A stretch of DNA of 64,000 nucleotides from Sternotherus odoratus (Eukaryota; Chordata; Testudines; Kinosternidae): assembly GCA_032164245.1 (NCBI GenBank), contig JAVMKO010000003.1, positions 38,132,890-38,196,889 on the forward strand, given 5' to 3'. The notes under the pieces were generated by a model. The model saw only the letters and a program-made list of their open reading frames with translations. It had not been told where the DNA came from and did no database searches. Within the stretch, counting starts at the first letter, position 1; each line of letters starts with the position of its first letter. Shown in pieces: positions 34,596 to 45,488 of the stretch. A program made the translations under genes and the position numbers.

Positions 34596-35284
34596 GTGCA
34601 GCATAGTGAAACCCACATTGGTCATAAGCAGGGCTTGAAGCTTTAAATCCACTGCACACATTCCTGCTTCATGGGCTAGCAGAGTAATTGATCGCAGTAA
34701 TAGGTTATCATCCTTGATATTGAACAGATCTAGAAAAGGATGAGACATATACTTTACTAATAGTTTCACTGATATTTTTAACTGCAGAGGAATGGCGAGA
34801 CTTGAGAATCTTGGCTTCCCATTCCAAGTTCTGAAACAAAGTGTGGTAGTGGTCAAAGAGCCATCTCCTTCAAGTTCTGCTTTTCTCCCCTATGCATTTG
34901 GGTCTGGCAACTTCTTTCTCTACAGTGTCTGGGCATTAGAGGGGAGCAATGAGCGTTCCTGCATCTGCTGCCACAGTGGCCCACAGCACTCAGAAGAGGC
35001 AAATTGTAGGGAAAATGCTGCTTAGGCCCTATACCCCTGTGGTGGGACATACTCAGTTCCTTTGTGGGGATAGTGTATATACAGTCTGGTGACATGTAAG
35101 AGCAGTAAGAGGATAGAACATGTCCAGTGCAGATGGAATCTTCTGACAACTTGCCTGCCAAACAAGTCTCTACTGAGCATGTACAAACTGCAGTTTTTCA
35201 GACCCTTATAACTTGGCTAAATTTGGGCATTTTTTCATCAGAATAGCAAAAGGCACTTTCCAAGTGTTAGGGCCACCCCCCTGT
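34596..35284. other. Unassigned sequence, possibly a dispersed repeat
   Basis: No gene was seen. The block 'aaacccacattggtcataag' followed by 'cagggcttgaagcttta' resembles a dispersed repeat start, but I could not define its class. Confidence 0.3.
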
Positions 35285-36110
35285 AGTTGGGACATAAATG
35301 TAGGACTGGAAGGGACCTCCTGGCTCATCCAGTCAACTTCCCTGCCATTGCAGACAATACTATCATATAGGCCCAATCAAGCTCCATTTAAAAAGGTAAG
35401 CTAGGTTATTTGCCCTATTGCTCCTATTGTGAGGCTGCTTCAGAACCCCTCTTCTCTGATGGTTAGAAACTTTCTTCTAATTTCCAATCTAAATTTATTA
35501 ATGGCCAGTTGATAATGCATTTGTTCTTGTGCCAACATTGTCCTTTAGTTTAAACAGCTCTTGTTCCTCCCTTGTGCTTACTCCCGACATATTTATAGAA
35601 AGCAATCATGACAAATCAACCTTTGTTTTGTTAGACTAACCAAGCGCACTCTTTTAATCTCTTCTCTTAGGATAGGCTCTTCACTCCTCTCATCATTTTA
35701 GTGGACCTTCTGTGCAGCTGTTCCCATTAGAATTCATCTTTCTTGAACCTGGGTGGCCAGAACTGTACACAGTATTCTGGATGAGGTCCTACCAGTCTTT
35801 TGTACAATGGTTTGAATACTTCCCTACCTCTACTGGAAATACCGCACCTGATGTATCTTAAGATTGCATTTGCCTTTTTCACAACCATATTACAGTGGTG
35901 CCTAGTAGTCAATCTGTGACCAACTTACATCTTTGTCTTTTCCCTCCTCCATCATTCTCAACTGATAAGACCCCAGTTTGTTGCAGAAATTCTTATTACC
36001 CCTTAAATATATTTAGTATTTGGGCCATAGCTAGATTATCCATTAACTCTATCTCATCCTGGATGCACAGTGCCCCCAGTTCAGGTTCCTGCTCCAAAGC
36101 ATGGAGGTGC
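35285..36110 (-). mobile_element. CR1 LINE fragment, 3' third, degraded
   Basis: The minus-strand frame 35727-35912 reads 'VVKKANAILRYIRCGISSRG', 'LVGPHPEYCVQFW' and 'FKKDEF', equal to the CR1 stretch 'AKKANGILG...[15 protein letters not shown]...YKKD'. The 3' end appears as 'ggactggaagggacctcc' near 35304-35321, the complement of the CR1 3' UTR. The 5' side continues to about 36110 with 'atctcatcctggatgcaca'. Multiple stops; an older copy than the one at 31.8 kb. Confidence 0.75.
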
Positions 36111-37148
36111 TATAGATTCTCAATTAAATGATTTAAAGGTTGTTGTTTTTTAACATGGGAAAAGCATATTTCCCTCTAAGTTCATTACTGAAAATGGCTA
36201 AATCATTTTGCAGAAACTTTTCAAAACCACTCAGCCTGAGGCAGATACCAGGCATGTTAAATTTCACTCCAAACAATTAAATATTGACAAAGGTATAAGC
36301 AACTGAAATGAGCATCTCATAATGGGAAGCACTGGGCAACCTTTAACTATAGATTGTGCTACAAGCACCTCCTGTAACTCCTCTACATTTCCAAATGGGA
36401 TTTATGATGTTAATAGGGTTGTGTGGAAATTACTATTTGCTGCTTAAAAATTATTAGGGTTAATGTACTAATGAGGTTTAAAAAAATAAAAAAAACAACA
36501 ACCACCTTGATTAGTTTGTCCATTTGGCAATCTCAAATAGCAAGGCATTTTGCTTCAAGTATGATTTCAGTGTCAGAAAACTTGAGGTTTTAAAGATAGG
36601 ATTAGGCAAGAATCAACAGAGTACTAAAGCACAAGTCTGGACTCTTGAGATTACTGTCTGGATAATCTGACCTTTTAAAAAAATATAACAGTCTCATAAA
36701 AATTCCCTATAGAGATATGGTAATTCCCACAGGTTTATCCAGCTGTATTTTTTGCTTCTATACTTGCAGGTAAATTCAGCCCTAGTTCAAGTTGGTGCAT
36801 TTTCTTTGACTTCATAAATTGCTGTGGTGTCCAGCACCTCTTAAATCAGCCCACTTGTATCTGGGTGCTGAACTTAAAGAACACCTGTTTGAAATGGTTG
36901 GCCCAGCTGTATAATGAGCATGTAACAGCCAGAGATAGACAAAAGTATTACCAAAACTCATGCAAGAGAATGAAGATACCATGCAAACTTAGAAAAGTGT
37001 GTTTCACATGCCAAAGACTGCTATCAGTAAGAAAAGATGACAAGAAGATGAACACGGACAATATGACTGTAAGACTGATTTTGTGTTCATAATGCATTTG
37101 CTCTGCATGTTTGTTATATGATAAAGGCTCTCTAACTCCTCTAACTGA
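36111..37148. other. Unassigned sequence
   Basis: No gene or recognisable repeat. AT-rich. Confidence 0.4.
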
Positions 37149-37240
37149 AGCAACAAAGAGTCCTGTAGCACCTTAAAGACTAACAAAAGTATTGAAGCAT
37201 AAGCTTTCATGGGCTAATACCCACTTCATTGGGGGAGGCA
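37149..37240 (-). mobile_element. Penelope-like element terminal fragment
   Basis: The minus-strand end '(t)aaggtgctacaggactcttt' is the PLE terminus. It contains a hammerhead-like block at 37199-37231: 'CAATGA' in place of CTGATGA, GTGGG/CCCAT stem, GAAA, 'GC-TTAT-GC' stem III followed by TT, a permitted U-H site. The changed box 1 makes activity unlikely. Confidence 0.6.
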
Positions 37241-37261
37241 AACCGCTGTGCATATCTCTCT

Positions 37262-37592
37262 ATCAGTGTTATAGAGGGTGAACAATCTATGAGTTTACCC
37301 TGTATAAGCTTTATACCAGGTAAAACAGATGTATTAAGGTTTGGACCCCATTGGGACTTGAGCATCTGAGTGCTAAAGGCAGGAATGCTTCTTAACCTGT
37401 TTCCAGGTAAGCCGACAACTTACCTGTGGTTCAGACCTGGGTCTGGGTTTGGAGCAGGCTTGTGAGTCTGACTCAAACCAGACAGGAATCTTGGTGCCCC
37501 AAGCTGGTTAGGGGCAAAGTAGTAGGAGCCGAAGTAGTCTTGGCACATCGGTTGGCAGCCCCAAGGAGATTTCGGTGATCCAACCCATCACA
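37262..37592 (+). mobile_element. LTR-retroelement-derived repeat, partial
   Basis: The block containing 'gtttggaccccattggga', 'cttgagcatctgagtgctaa', 'gtagtcttggcacatcgg' and ending 'gatccaacccatcaca' resembles the 3' part of an endogenous-retrovirus-type repeat common in turtles. No target duplication or coding sequence is visible, and the ends are not fixed. Confidence 0.3.
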
Positions 37593-38566
37593 GCATATGA
37601 TGGGTAACATATGTTACTGATGTGAACAGGGAGATGTGCATGCAGGTTCAGAGGCAAGTAAAATAGGTGGCATGTAGCAGTGCAGTCATGGGGAGGAGAT
37701 ATTTGGTACTGGCTTTACTTTCTTTGGCAAAAAGTGCCTCCTCTAAGAGTATTTCCCATTCTTCCTGGTCAAATTGGGAGCACCAGCTCTGCCATAATCA
37801 CTGCTCTTTTTCTGACTGTGAGTGTGGTATTGCTGAAGTTCCATAAATGGGCCAACCGTAGGTGATTATGGCAAATGCAGTTTTTACCCACATCCCAGAG
37901 GATGTCTGTAGATAGCATGTGGCTTTCTGGTGAGCTAGGGAGTTGGATACTTCAGCCAAAATTTGCAAAAAGTGCCTACTAATTTTAGGTGCTTCACTTT
38001 TTGAGATGTCTTAGGTTGGACACTAGGGTGCTCAGATCCCATAGTGATAGGCACTGTGCAAAAACCTAAACAGAATACAAAGTAAATATAATAGGCCCAG
38101 ATTTCCAGAGACCATCCAAGCTTCACATGAAGTTAATAGGAACTGTGGGTTCTCAGCAGCTCTAAAAGTCAAGCATTAGATATCTCAAATTGGGCAAGCA
38201 CCCAAAGATAGTAGACACTTCTGAAAACTTTGCTTCTAAAGTGTCTTGTGCTTCTCCACGCAAAAGACCTGCCACGCCACCAGGAGCATAGAGAAATTTA
38301 ACTGAGAAGCATCAAGTCCTTTAACACTCACAGTATATCATTTTTTACTGAAGCCATCTTTATCCTATTAATAAAGAGTTAGGCATTAGCATTTTGTGTA
38401 AATGACTATAATTTATTATGTAGGGGGAAAAGAAACAAAGAAAACAGATAGCTCCAGAGAACAAAGAATCACATCACTGTGAACACTTGTAACTAATGTA
38501 ATTTATAAAGCATTTTTAATTAAAATTTCAACTTTGAGTTATTCCACTCACAAAACATGAGCACAG
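37593..38566. other. Unassigned sequence with a palindromic repeat region
   Basis: Between about 37960 and 38240 are opposed pieces such as 'tttgcaaaaagtgcctac' and 'acacttctgaaaactttgc', consistent with a worn palindromic MITE-like repeat, possibly with something inserted in its middle. No gene. Confidence 0.35.
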
Positions 38567-38568
38567 TT

Positions 38569-38639
<71 letters not shown>
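38567..38639 (+). repeat. (TTTC)n microsatellite, about 18 copies
   Basis: An uninterrupted TTTC tetranucleotide run of about 72 bases. Pure runs of this length are usually length-polymorphic. Confidence 0.95.
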
Positions 38640-41047
38640 AGAATACTGAAAATGAATGCTGAGATCACAACAGTCCCGTATTTACTGCGAAGTTGTCATT
38701 CTTATGCAGCAGCTGCAATGCAAGACTTGTTCCTCTGCTTGCTCATGGGGCTGTGCTTCTGTTCATCTCTGTTTTCACCAGGTTAATTTCCAGTTTATTA
38801 TGATATTTAACAGTTGGTTTTTTTTGCTGTTGCTGCTTTAGAAAAAAATGAACTTTCAGGCTATTTTAAAACAGCCTAAAACAATTATCTATCAGCCTAC
38901 TTATATGGTCTTCAGCACCATATATTAAAACACATATATGTATCTATTTATATGTATATCTATAAAGTGAAGAATTTAGCATAGAATTAAGGCTTCAGTG
39001 GCCTTAATAAGATGGCATCTTTCCTTCTGCATGTGAGTTGAACAGGTCATTTTAAACAAGATCCTAAACAATCATTACATCACAGTACAGGGATAGAATT
39101 GTCACGTGTCTGAGAGTTACTTCATATCATCTTTCCAATCATATAAAACTCCCTTTTCAAGCCCTTTAGGGGTGCAAGATACCAGACTTTAAACTTGTCC
39201 CTGGTCAAGAGAACTGAATCTTGCCTGGGTACTTATAATTTTATGGGAAATAAAATATACATCACATTTGTGATGGTGATGATAAGCTATGTAAAATATT
39301 AATTTAGCATGAACCTTTTCCCACCTACTAATCCCTTTCCCCTGGGATTTCAGACCCCTGAGTAATTACAGATAGCAGGCATTTATTTTAAAATCAATCT
39401 GCCACGTAAGTATTCCTCTTCCTTTCACTCCCAGAAGTTGATGTTTTGGGAACAATTACCCCATACTCAAGATAAGAGAGATTTAATCCTAGGACAGGAA
39501 CATCTTTTCTATCCATACAAGTATCAGAGATTTAAACTCCTCCATTGCAAGCTAAGGCATATCAGTGGAGCATTTGGAGAAAGCTTGCACTGCAGTTACC
39601 TAGGCAGTTCCTCTACTGTGTATTAAGGAGAGAAGCTTAGTTTTCAAAATGTAATCCTGTCCCTTCCACATGCAGAAAATTCACTTAAGGCAAATAAAAG
39701 CAGCATTTTATAGTGAATGAACAGTTTAGAAAAGTTACCTTTTAAATAACCTTTAAAAATAACTAACAAATCAATTGAGTACAAAAGAATGTCTGGCTTC
39801 TTTATCGGAGGAATTTGCGCAAGCCTTGGAAATGCTCTCAAATAGATTTTTCCATTGACCTATATTTTTAAATTGAGTTTGGCCTTAAGTTTTTACAATC
39901 CCTTAGTTTTTCATTCTGCCAGGAAGAGAAAAGGATTCTTAAGACTCTCTTCACAGAAACTCATGGGAGAGAAATTTTCTTCCAGGCTTAAGAAAAAAAA
40001 AACCCCAAAAGTATCTTCTGTGCAGACTGAGAGCTCATTATTCTGTTTTCCTGAAGTTCTGAAGATAGAAGCTTCCTTCTGAGACATGGAAATAAAAACG
40101 CTCAAACTTTCTTCTCAGTCTTAATTAAATATGAGAGTTTCATTTTACTAGTGTTTCAAGGCTCCAATATTTTCTTCAATAATAGGTTTCCATTGCCAAT
40201 TCACCTTCCTCCTGGGTTTTGTAGACCTGTATAAATAATTTCACACCAAGTGGCAAAAATATATTACTGTTTGGTATTGCATGATTTTTTCTGCACTTTT
40301 GTTCAAAGAAAGTTTCTTACATCAGGGAACATATTGTGCTCCATCATTGTCCTTCCAAGCTCACTATTGCATTGTTAAATATCTAAGAACTGGCTGGAAA
40401 GCTGTTCTTGATCTCTCAGTATTACAGATAATCAACTTGCTGCACTTTGTAGGTCCACGTGGCGCAAATGTGAGGATTCACCACCTCCTGAAAGAAAGTG
40501 GCAGCATTTGTTTTTGAATTACTTTTTCCATTTGCTCCAGACAAATTTTAAATTACTTTTTTTCCTGGTTTTTACAAGTCGCAGCAGCAGTGCTACTACT
40601 GTGATTAGGGGAATGGGTAGACTGGCAAAGGCCATAAACAATACTTTGACCTTTTCACTGTCCATACTATATACTTGCGGCAGGAACAGCCTTCAAGCCT
40701 CCTGTTTGAAAGTTAAATGAAAATCATAGAGTGCCCGATCCTCCAGTTCCTAGAGAGAATCAGGATGTGTTATGTGGGGTGCTTCAGAGGTAGTTTAGTT
40801 AAAGCTGCTTATACCTGTTGTAGATGTGTGTGCCTCTGTCTTTGTGCTCTTTGTTTCTTCCTGCCCCACCACATGAAATCCTGCACTCATCTGCCTCTGA
40901 GCATATAACGAACATCAAATAGGAAGCATAAAGCAGGGAATGTCTTCATTTACAGGACTATTGTAGCATCTTGGACCAGGTAATATTTCTAGATCTCCTT
41001 ATAGGCTATAATAGAAACTGAAAATATTCAATGTAAAAGATTTTATG
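38640..41047. other. Unassigned sequence
   Basis: No gene or assignable repeat. ORFs do not exceed 78 codons and show no domain. Confidence 0.4.
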
Positions 41048-41055
41048 GAGTGACT

Positions 41056-41234
41056 CAGGACTTAATTTGTAATGAAAGAGGTGCTGGGGCTTAAGCAACT
41101 AGGTCCTGGGCTCAAGCAATGTTTTTACTTTCATAACTGACATGGCAAGCGGAGAGGTTTTGGGGCTATGAACTGCCAAGCCTAGAGATGCCGGGGCTCA
41201 GCCCTGACAAGCTCTGGCGCAAAATTAAGCACTG
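41056..41234. mobile_element. hAT-like MITE, family A copy 2 (179 bp)
   Basis: Starts 'caggacttaatttgtaatg' and ends 'caaaattaagcactg'; the ends match family A at 18775 and its interior ('aggtgctggggcttaagca', 'atgaactgccaagcctag') matches the copy at 62972. Flanks 'gagtgact' and 'gcatgatt' share 5 of 8 bases, so the target duplication is decayed or absent. Confidence 0.6.
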
Positions 41235-41454
41235 GCATGATTGCTTTACTCTTTTAATCTGTGGAATTGAGAGCTACCAGTAGGTGGTGCTCATGTACTC
41301 TTCTTGATTAGAAGCTGTAAGAAACATCTGACCATTCTTAAAGTTCGCTAGGGTTTGAGTTTGATTTGCAGTCACAAACCAGCAATATTCAGTTTATTTG
41401 TGTATGTCTGGGAAAGGTTTGCTGCAATTGGCTACAAACATTTTGCTCTTAGGA

Positions 41455-41665
41455 GCATAGAATTGGGAGAGCTGGATTCTAGTCCTTCTGCTGCCTCTGA
41501 TGCACTATATAACCTTAGGCTAATCATGTAACCCCTCTGTGCCTCAGTTTAGTCATCTGGGCAATGGGGATATTAATACTTTTTGGGCTTTCTAACAAGG
41601 ATGTTACAATTACGTTGTTATTGTTTTCAAGGGACTCTGAACATGTAAAAAGCATTAGGGTTAGA
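41455..41665 (+). repeat. MIR-like SINE, nearly full length
   Basis: Order of blocks: 'ggagagctggattctagtc', 'taaccttaggctaatcatg', 'tctgtgcctcagtttagtc', 'atctgggcaatggggatat', 'acaaggatgttacaattac'. These match MIR/CORE-SINE from the CORE to the 3' end. Confidence 0.75.
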
Positions 41666-42454
41666 ACTGCATAGAAATGGGAGTTCTGTTCAGTGGTACT
41701 TTTTAAACTATGTTGATGGGGAATGGTTGCATGGTGGAAGTTGCATGGTATTTCTCCTGTCTCTCACTGGAGGAGTCATTTGAAACCATTTCATTTGGTA
41801 TGGTATGGCAGTGTTTTAACTGAACTCTTCCACCCAACTGCAAAAAACCTCTATAGAATGGTTTAACTAGAGAGAGAGAATAACATTGATCTTTGTTTAT
41901 ATTACTAAGGCAGGTTGTGATCTGGGCTGGCACAATCTCATTCTTAATTCCATGTGATGGTAAAAACTGTTTTAGCCTCATCTCGTATCACTGTTACAGG
42001 TTTGCACTGGAAACGTTCTTGGACTCTGGGCTACAAATGGAAAGTCCCTTTCATCCATGATCCTCTTTTACTCCCTCACACCTCTCACCTGTAACTCTCA
42101 GGGCTACTCATCCTATCCCAACAGATGTGGCTGCACTTCAAGTGCATGAATGTCTGCTTAAGATCAGGCGTTTGTCTTAAGCCTAGGCTTTGGATGGATG
42201 GATCCCTTAGGTGCTTGGGACTACCTATGAAATACCACATTTTTTAGAGATGCTGCAGCCTCTTGTGTCACAAGTGCCCTGACTACAGCCACCTCAGCTG
42301 CTAAAGTGATGTTGAATAGAACAGAGGAGGAACAGAAAGAGAGAAAGATCCTCTCCTGGCACACTGTGAAGAGACAATTGAAAGTCATGATTTGTTTGGA
42401 TTCATATAAGAGTGGACAATATTCTTCTTATTATTACATCATTCCCATGCTGGT
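41666..42454. other. Unassigned sequence
   Basis: No gene or assignable repeat was seen before the LINE that begins (3' end) near 42455. Confidence 0.4.
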
Positions 42455-42464
42455 GTTTGTGTAC

Positions 42465-43336
42465 AGGACAGAAACCAGTCTCTTCCATCCCTCTCTGTCA
42501 TTAGCTGTTGCTTTCATCTGCTCTATAGTGTTGAGATCGACTATTCTGCCCTCCCTGCTAAGGCTTCTTCTTAAGTTGTCTCTTGGGCACCCTTGTTTTC
42601 TCACACCAGGTGGTTTCCACTTGACAGCTTGATGTGGGAGACTGTGTTGGCATCAGGAGTACATGACCCAGATATGTCCAACACTTCCTTCTAATTTTAG
42701 TAGCAACAAGCTGCTGGCTGGTAATTTCTTGGATCTCTTCACTAGTAGTAGTCTTTCCATCCAATACCCAGAATCTTTCATAGGCACTTATTTTAAAAGG
42801 CATCTAGTTTTCCATCTAACATTTTAATAGCTCTTCAGCTGTACGTTAGCACTAAGATTATATTTAAATAGAAAATTCTCAGTTTTGCTTTAGTACTATA
42901 CATCTTTGATTTCCATATATTGTTGACTTTCGTGGATGCCGGGGATGCCTTTCCTATCCTTGATATCACTTATTTCTTAAGGTCTCCATTGGCTACTATG
43001 GTACTGTCCAGGTAAATGGTCTGCTTTCTTGATGTTTTTGCTTTCTAATATGATGTTACTGCTTGATGTCTGGGTTTCAAAGGTGTTTGTTTTGACATAA
43101 CTGATTTTGAGCCCTGATTGGACCGCTGTTTTTGCCAAGGTGTCTATCTTTGTTTGAAGCTTTTCAGGCGTCTCACTCAATAGCTCAATATTATAAGCAA
43201 AATCTAGGTCTTCTAAGCATTTGCCATCTACCCGTGCTACACCAGTGTTTGTGTGGGTAATACTCTGCTTCCTTATGCAGTCTATGGCAATGCCAAACAT
43301 CAGCAGATATAGAATGCAGCCCAGTTTCATACCCAT
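42465..43336 (-). pseudogene. LINE reverse transcriptase and C-terminal remnant
   Basis: The minus-strand ORF 43336-42977 contains 'MKLGCILYLLMFGIAIDCI' (equivalent to 'VRQGCxLSPxLFxIxID'), then 'LEDLDFAYNIELLSETPEKL', where the catalytic 'FADDIALLS' has become 'FAYNIELLS', then 'SGLKISYVKTN'. The next ORF (42803-42558) gives 'EIQEITSQQLVATKIRRKCW' and 'GHVLLMP', the C-terminal region. The end near 42480 reads 'DREGWKRLVS'. The loss of both catalytic Asp residues shows inactivity. Confidence 0.7.
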
Positions 43337-44128
43337 GGCCGCTCTGAACTACTGTGTTGTCTGACTAGTCATCCTTATAGCGAACTTTGCATTGCTGAAC
43401 AAAGCACTGATGGTATTGACTAGCTGGAATTCTATAAGGCTGAAGGATATTGAATAATGAATGCCTATGCAGACTGTCAAATACCTTTTGAAAATAAATG
43501 AATTATATAATGAGAGCCTGCCATTCTATACGTTCTTCTAGGATGGTCCTTGGTGTGAATATCTGATCTGCACAGGATCTTCTGGGCCTGAATCCAGCCT
43601 GTTCTTCCCTAACCTTTGCATTTGCTGCCTCTTTCATCCTGTGTAGAGTCACACTACAGAAGGCTTGCCCTGCAACAGAGAGAGGAGTGTGACTCCTCTC
43701 TAGTTGTTGCAGTGAGTAAGAGCACCCTTTAGGGGTAATCTGACAGTGATTCTATGTTTCCACTGGTCAGGAGTGGGGTCTCTTTTTCCCAGACTTCATT
43801 GAACTGCTCTGCCAACTTTGACATGGGTGGCAGTTTCAACTGCGTTTAGCATTTCTACTGTGATTTGATCATCTCCCACCACATTGCTGTTTTTCAGCTT
43901 TTTGGCTGCAGACTGTAATTCTGATCCCTCGGTTAGATCAATGCTGACTTCAAGCTGATCAGGTTCAAATGTTTCATCAAATTCTGGGGCTGAGGTACTG
44001 CTGTGTCAGAGGACTTCTTGGAAATGCTCTGCCCATCTGTTATTCTGCTCTACCTCTATTGTAAGCATTTTTCATCTTTATTTTTATTGGCCCCTTTCCT
44101 GTTTTGAAGTTTCCACACAGGGTTTTAG

Positions 44129-44371
44129 TCACTTGGCAAATGACCGTGGTTTCCTATCAGCTTCAGCTGCTAGGTCTTCAACATATCTCCATTCATCTTT
44201 CCTTGCATTCCTTTTCACTGCGTTGTTAGCTTTCTTGTGCTCTTTCTTTGCTTTCGTCAGTATTTCATTGGTTTTTGAACTCCGCTTTCCTTTCAGGGCT
44301 TTTCTTTCCTGAGTAAGACACATCTCATCATGTACCCACTTCTTGTGCTGTCCATCCATATCTAGCTGCAA
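44129..44371 (-). pseudogene. LINE linker region remnant
   Basis: An 80-codon minus-strand ORF with 'KAKKEHKKANNAVKRNARKD' and then 'EWRYVEDLAAEAD'. This is the conserved Lys-rich linker 'RxDKRRYVEDLAAEAE' that precedes the RT domain in this LINE group. The ORF is cut downstream by a frameshift. Confidence 0.65.
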
Positions 44372-44500
44372 CTGGTTCAGCTTGAATCACAGTGTTTCTG
44401 AGCACAGCCCATTTTTCTTCAGTGTCTCACCTGCTCTGGCCTCTTATTCCAGTTAAATAGTCATTAATAACAATGAATCGATTTTTTGCTTTCAAATGGC

Positions 44501-45247
44501 AGGGATAAGTTTGTGGTATAGTATCAGTCAGTTGGGAAATCTCACACTCTTCAGTTTCCCCTTGTAAGCCAGGACAGGTGAATGCACACACCTGCACAAT
44601 CCTCATTGCAGCGGTGTTGTCCTGGCATCACACAACCACTTGACCAGCCTCTCCTCCTAGCACCCCTTATTTTTTTTATTAATGCATGTCCATGTAATGG
44701 TGATTTCTCTCACACTGTCCCAGATCACAGCTCACTTCTTTGCGTCAGTACATTCAGAATGGTCCCAGACATCAGACCTCTCTACCCTGGCAACCAGCTG
44801 TAGCAGGAGCTGCGCCTCCAGCTCTAACCTTTCTCCTACTCCTCATCTACTACTCTCCTCTTCTTCCAGTGCCCCCTTTCTCTCCTCAGTCGTAAGATTA
44901 AAAAACGTTGCAGGTACCCTTCATCTCAGTGTCATTTGACTAGCAAGAGAGGGGCCACCTTCCTACCATGTACATGATGCTAAGGGTGAAAAAAGTGACC
45001 CCAAGCTCCCACTGTCTGCCTGCCATTACAGCAGTTGGAGTTATGTATAGGTGAGCCAGACCTGACTCTTGTTGAGCAGATAAATAATTTCTCTTTCTTT
45101 TCAATGTTTTTCCTTTGCATGTATACTGGTCAATTTTCCTTTACCAATCCATCTAATATTGTTGTTTTTTTCCCCCTCACAGGCAGAGAGCCTCCTATGG
45201 CTGAAGTTCCTCATGGCCAGGGATGCCTCTTGGTTGCTTTTTCCCAT
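44501..45247. other. Unassigned sequence
   Basis: Pyrimidine-rich in part (44750-44890). No gene or clear repeat. Confidence 0.4.
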
Positions 45248-45255
45248 CCAAGCTA

Positions 45256-45480
45256 CAGGGCCGGCGACAGGAATTTGGGGGCCCCGTACGCAGATCGGTC
45301 TCCCGCCGCCCGCGGGGGGGGGGGGGGGGGGCGGCCGGTCTCCCGCCGCCTGTGGGCCCCCCCCCCCGGCTGGCGACAAGGGGGTACAGCAGTGTACCGG
45401 GCCCGCCCTGGATTTAAGGCCCCCCCTTAAGTCTGGGGCCCGGTACAGCTGTACCCGTTGTACCCCCGTCGCCGGCCCTG
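45256..45480. mobile_element. hAT-type MITE, family B copy 1 (225 bp), exact 8-bp target duplication
   Basis: Begins 'cagggccggcgacaggaatt' and ends 'cccccgtcgccggccctg'; the outer 14 bases are a near-perfect inverted repeat. Flanks are CCAAGCTA at 45248-45255 and 45481-45488, an exact 8-bp duplication. The interior is very GC-rich, with long G and C runs near 45315-45370, a duplicated 'ggtctcccgccgcc', and a subterminal palindrome around 'ggtacagc...gtacc'. ORFs over it are artefacts. A longer relative is at 63256-63720. Confidence 0.9.
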
Positions 45481-45488
45481 CCAAGCTA

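Larger units (their letters stand above)
42455..44500 (-). mobile_element. RTE-like non-LTR retrotransposon (family 2), minus strand, degraded
   Basis: Co-linear minus-strand remnants of a LINE protein. The linker between endonuclease and RT lies at 44371-44129, RT parts are spread over 43.9-43.0 kb, and the C-terminal 'GHVLLMP' region with a basic tail runs to about 42465. It differs in sequence from the plus-strand fragment at 20.8 kb, so two LINE families of this general type are present. Endonuclease is missing or unrecognisable. Confidence 0.65.
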
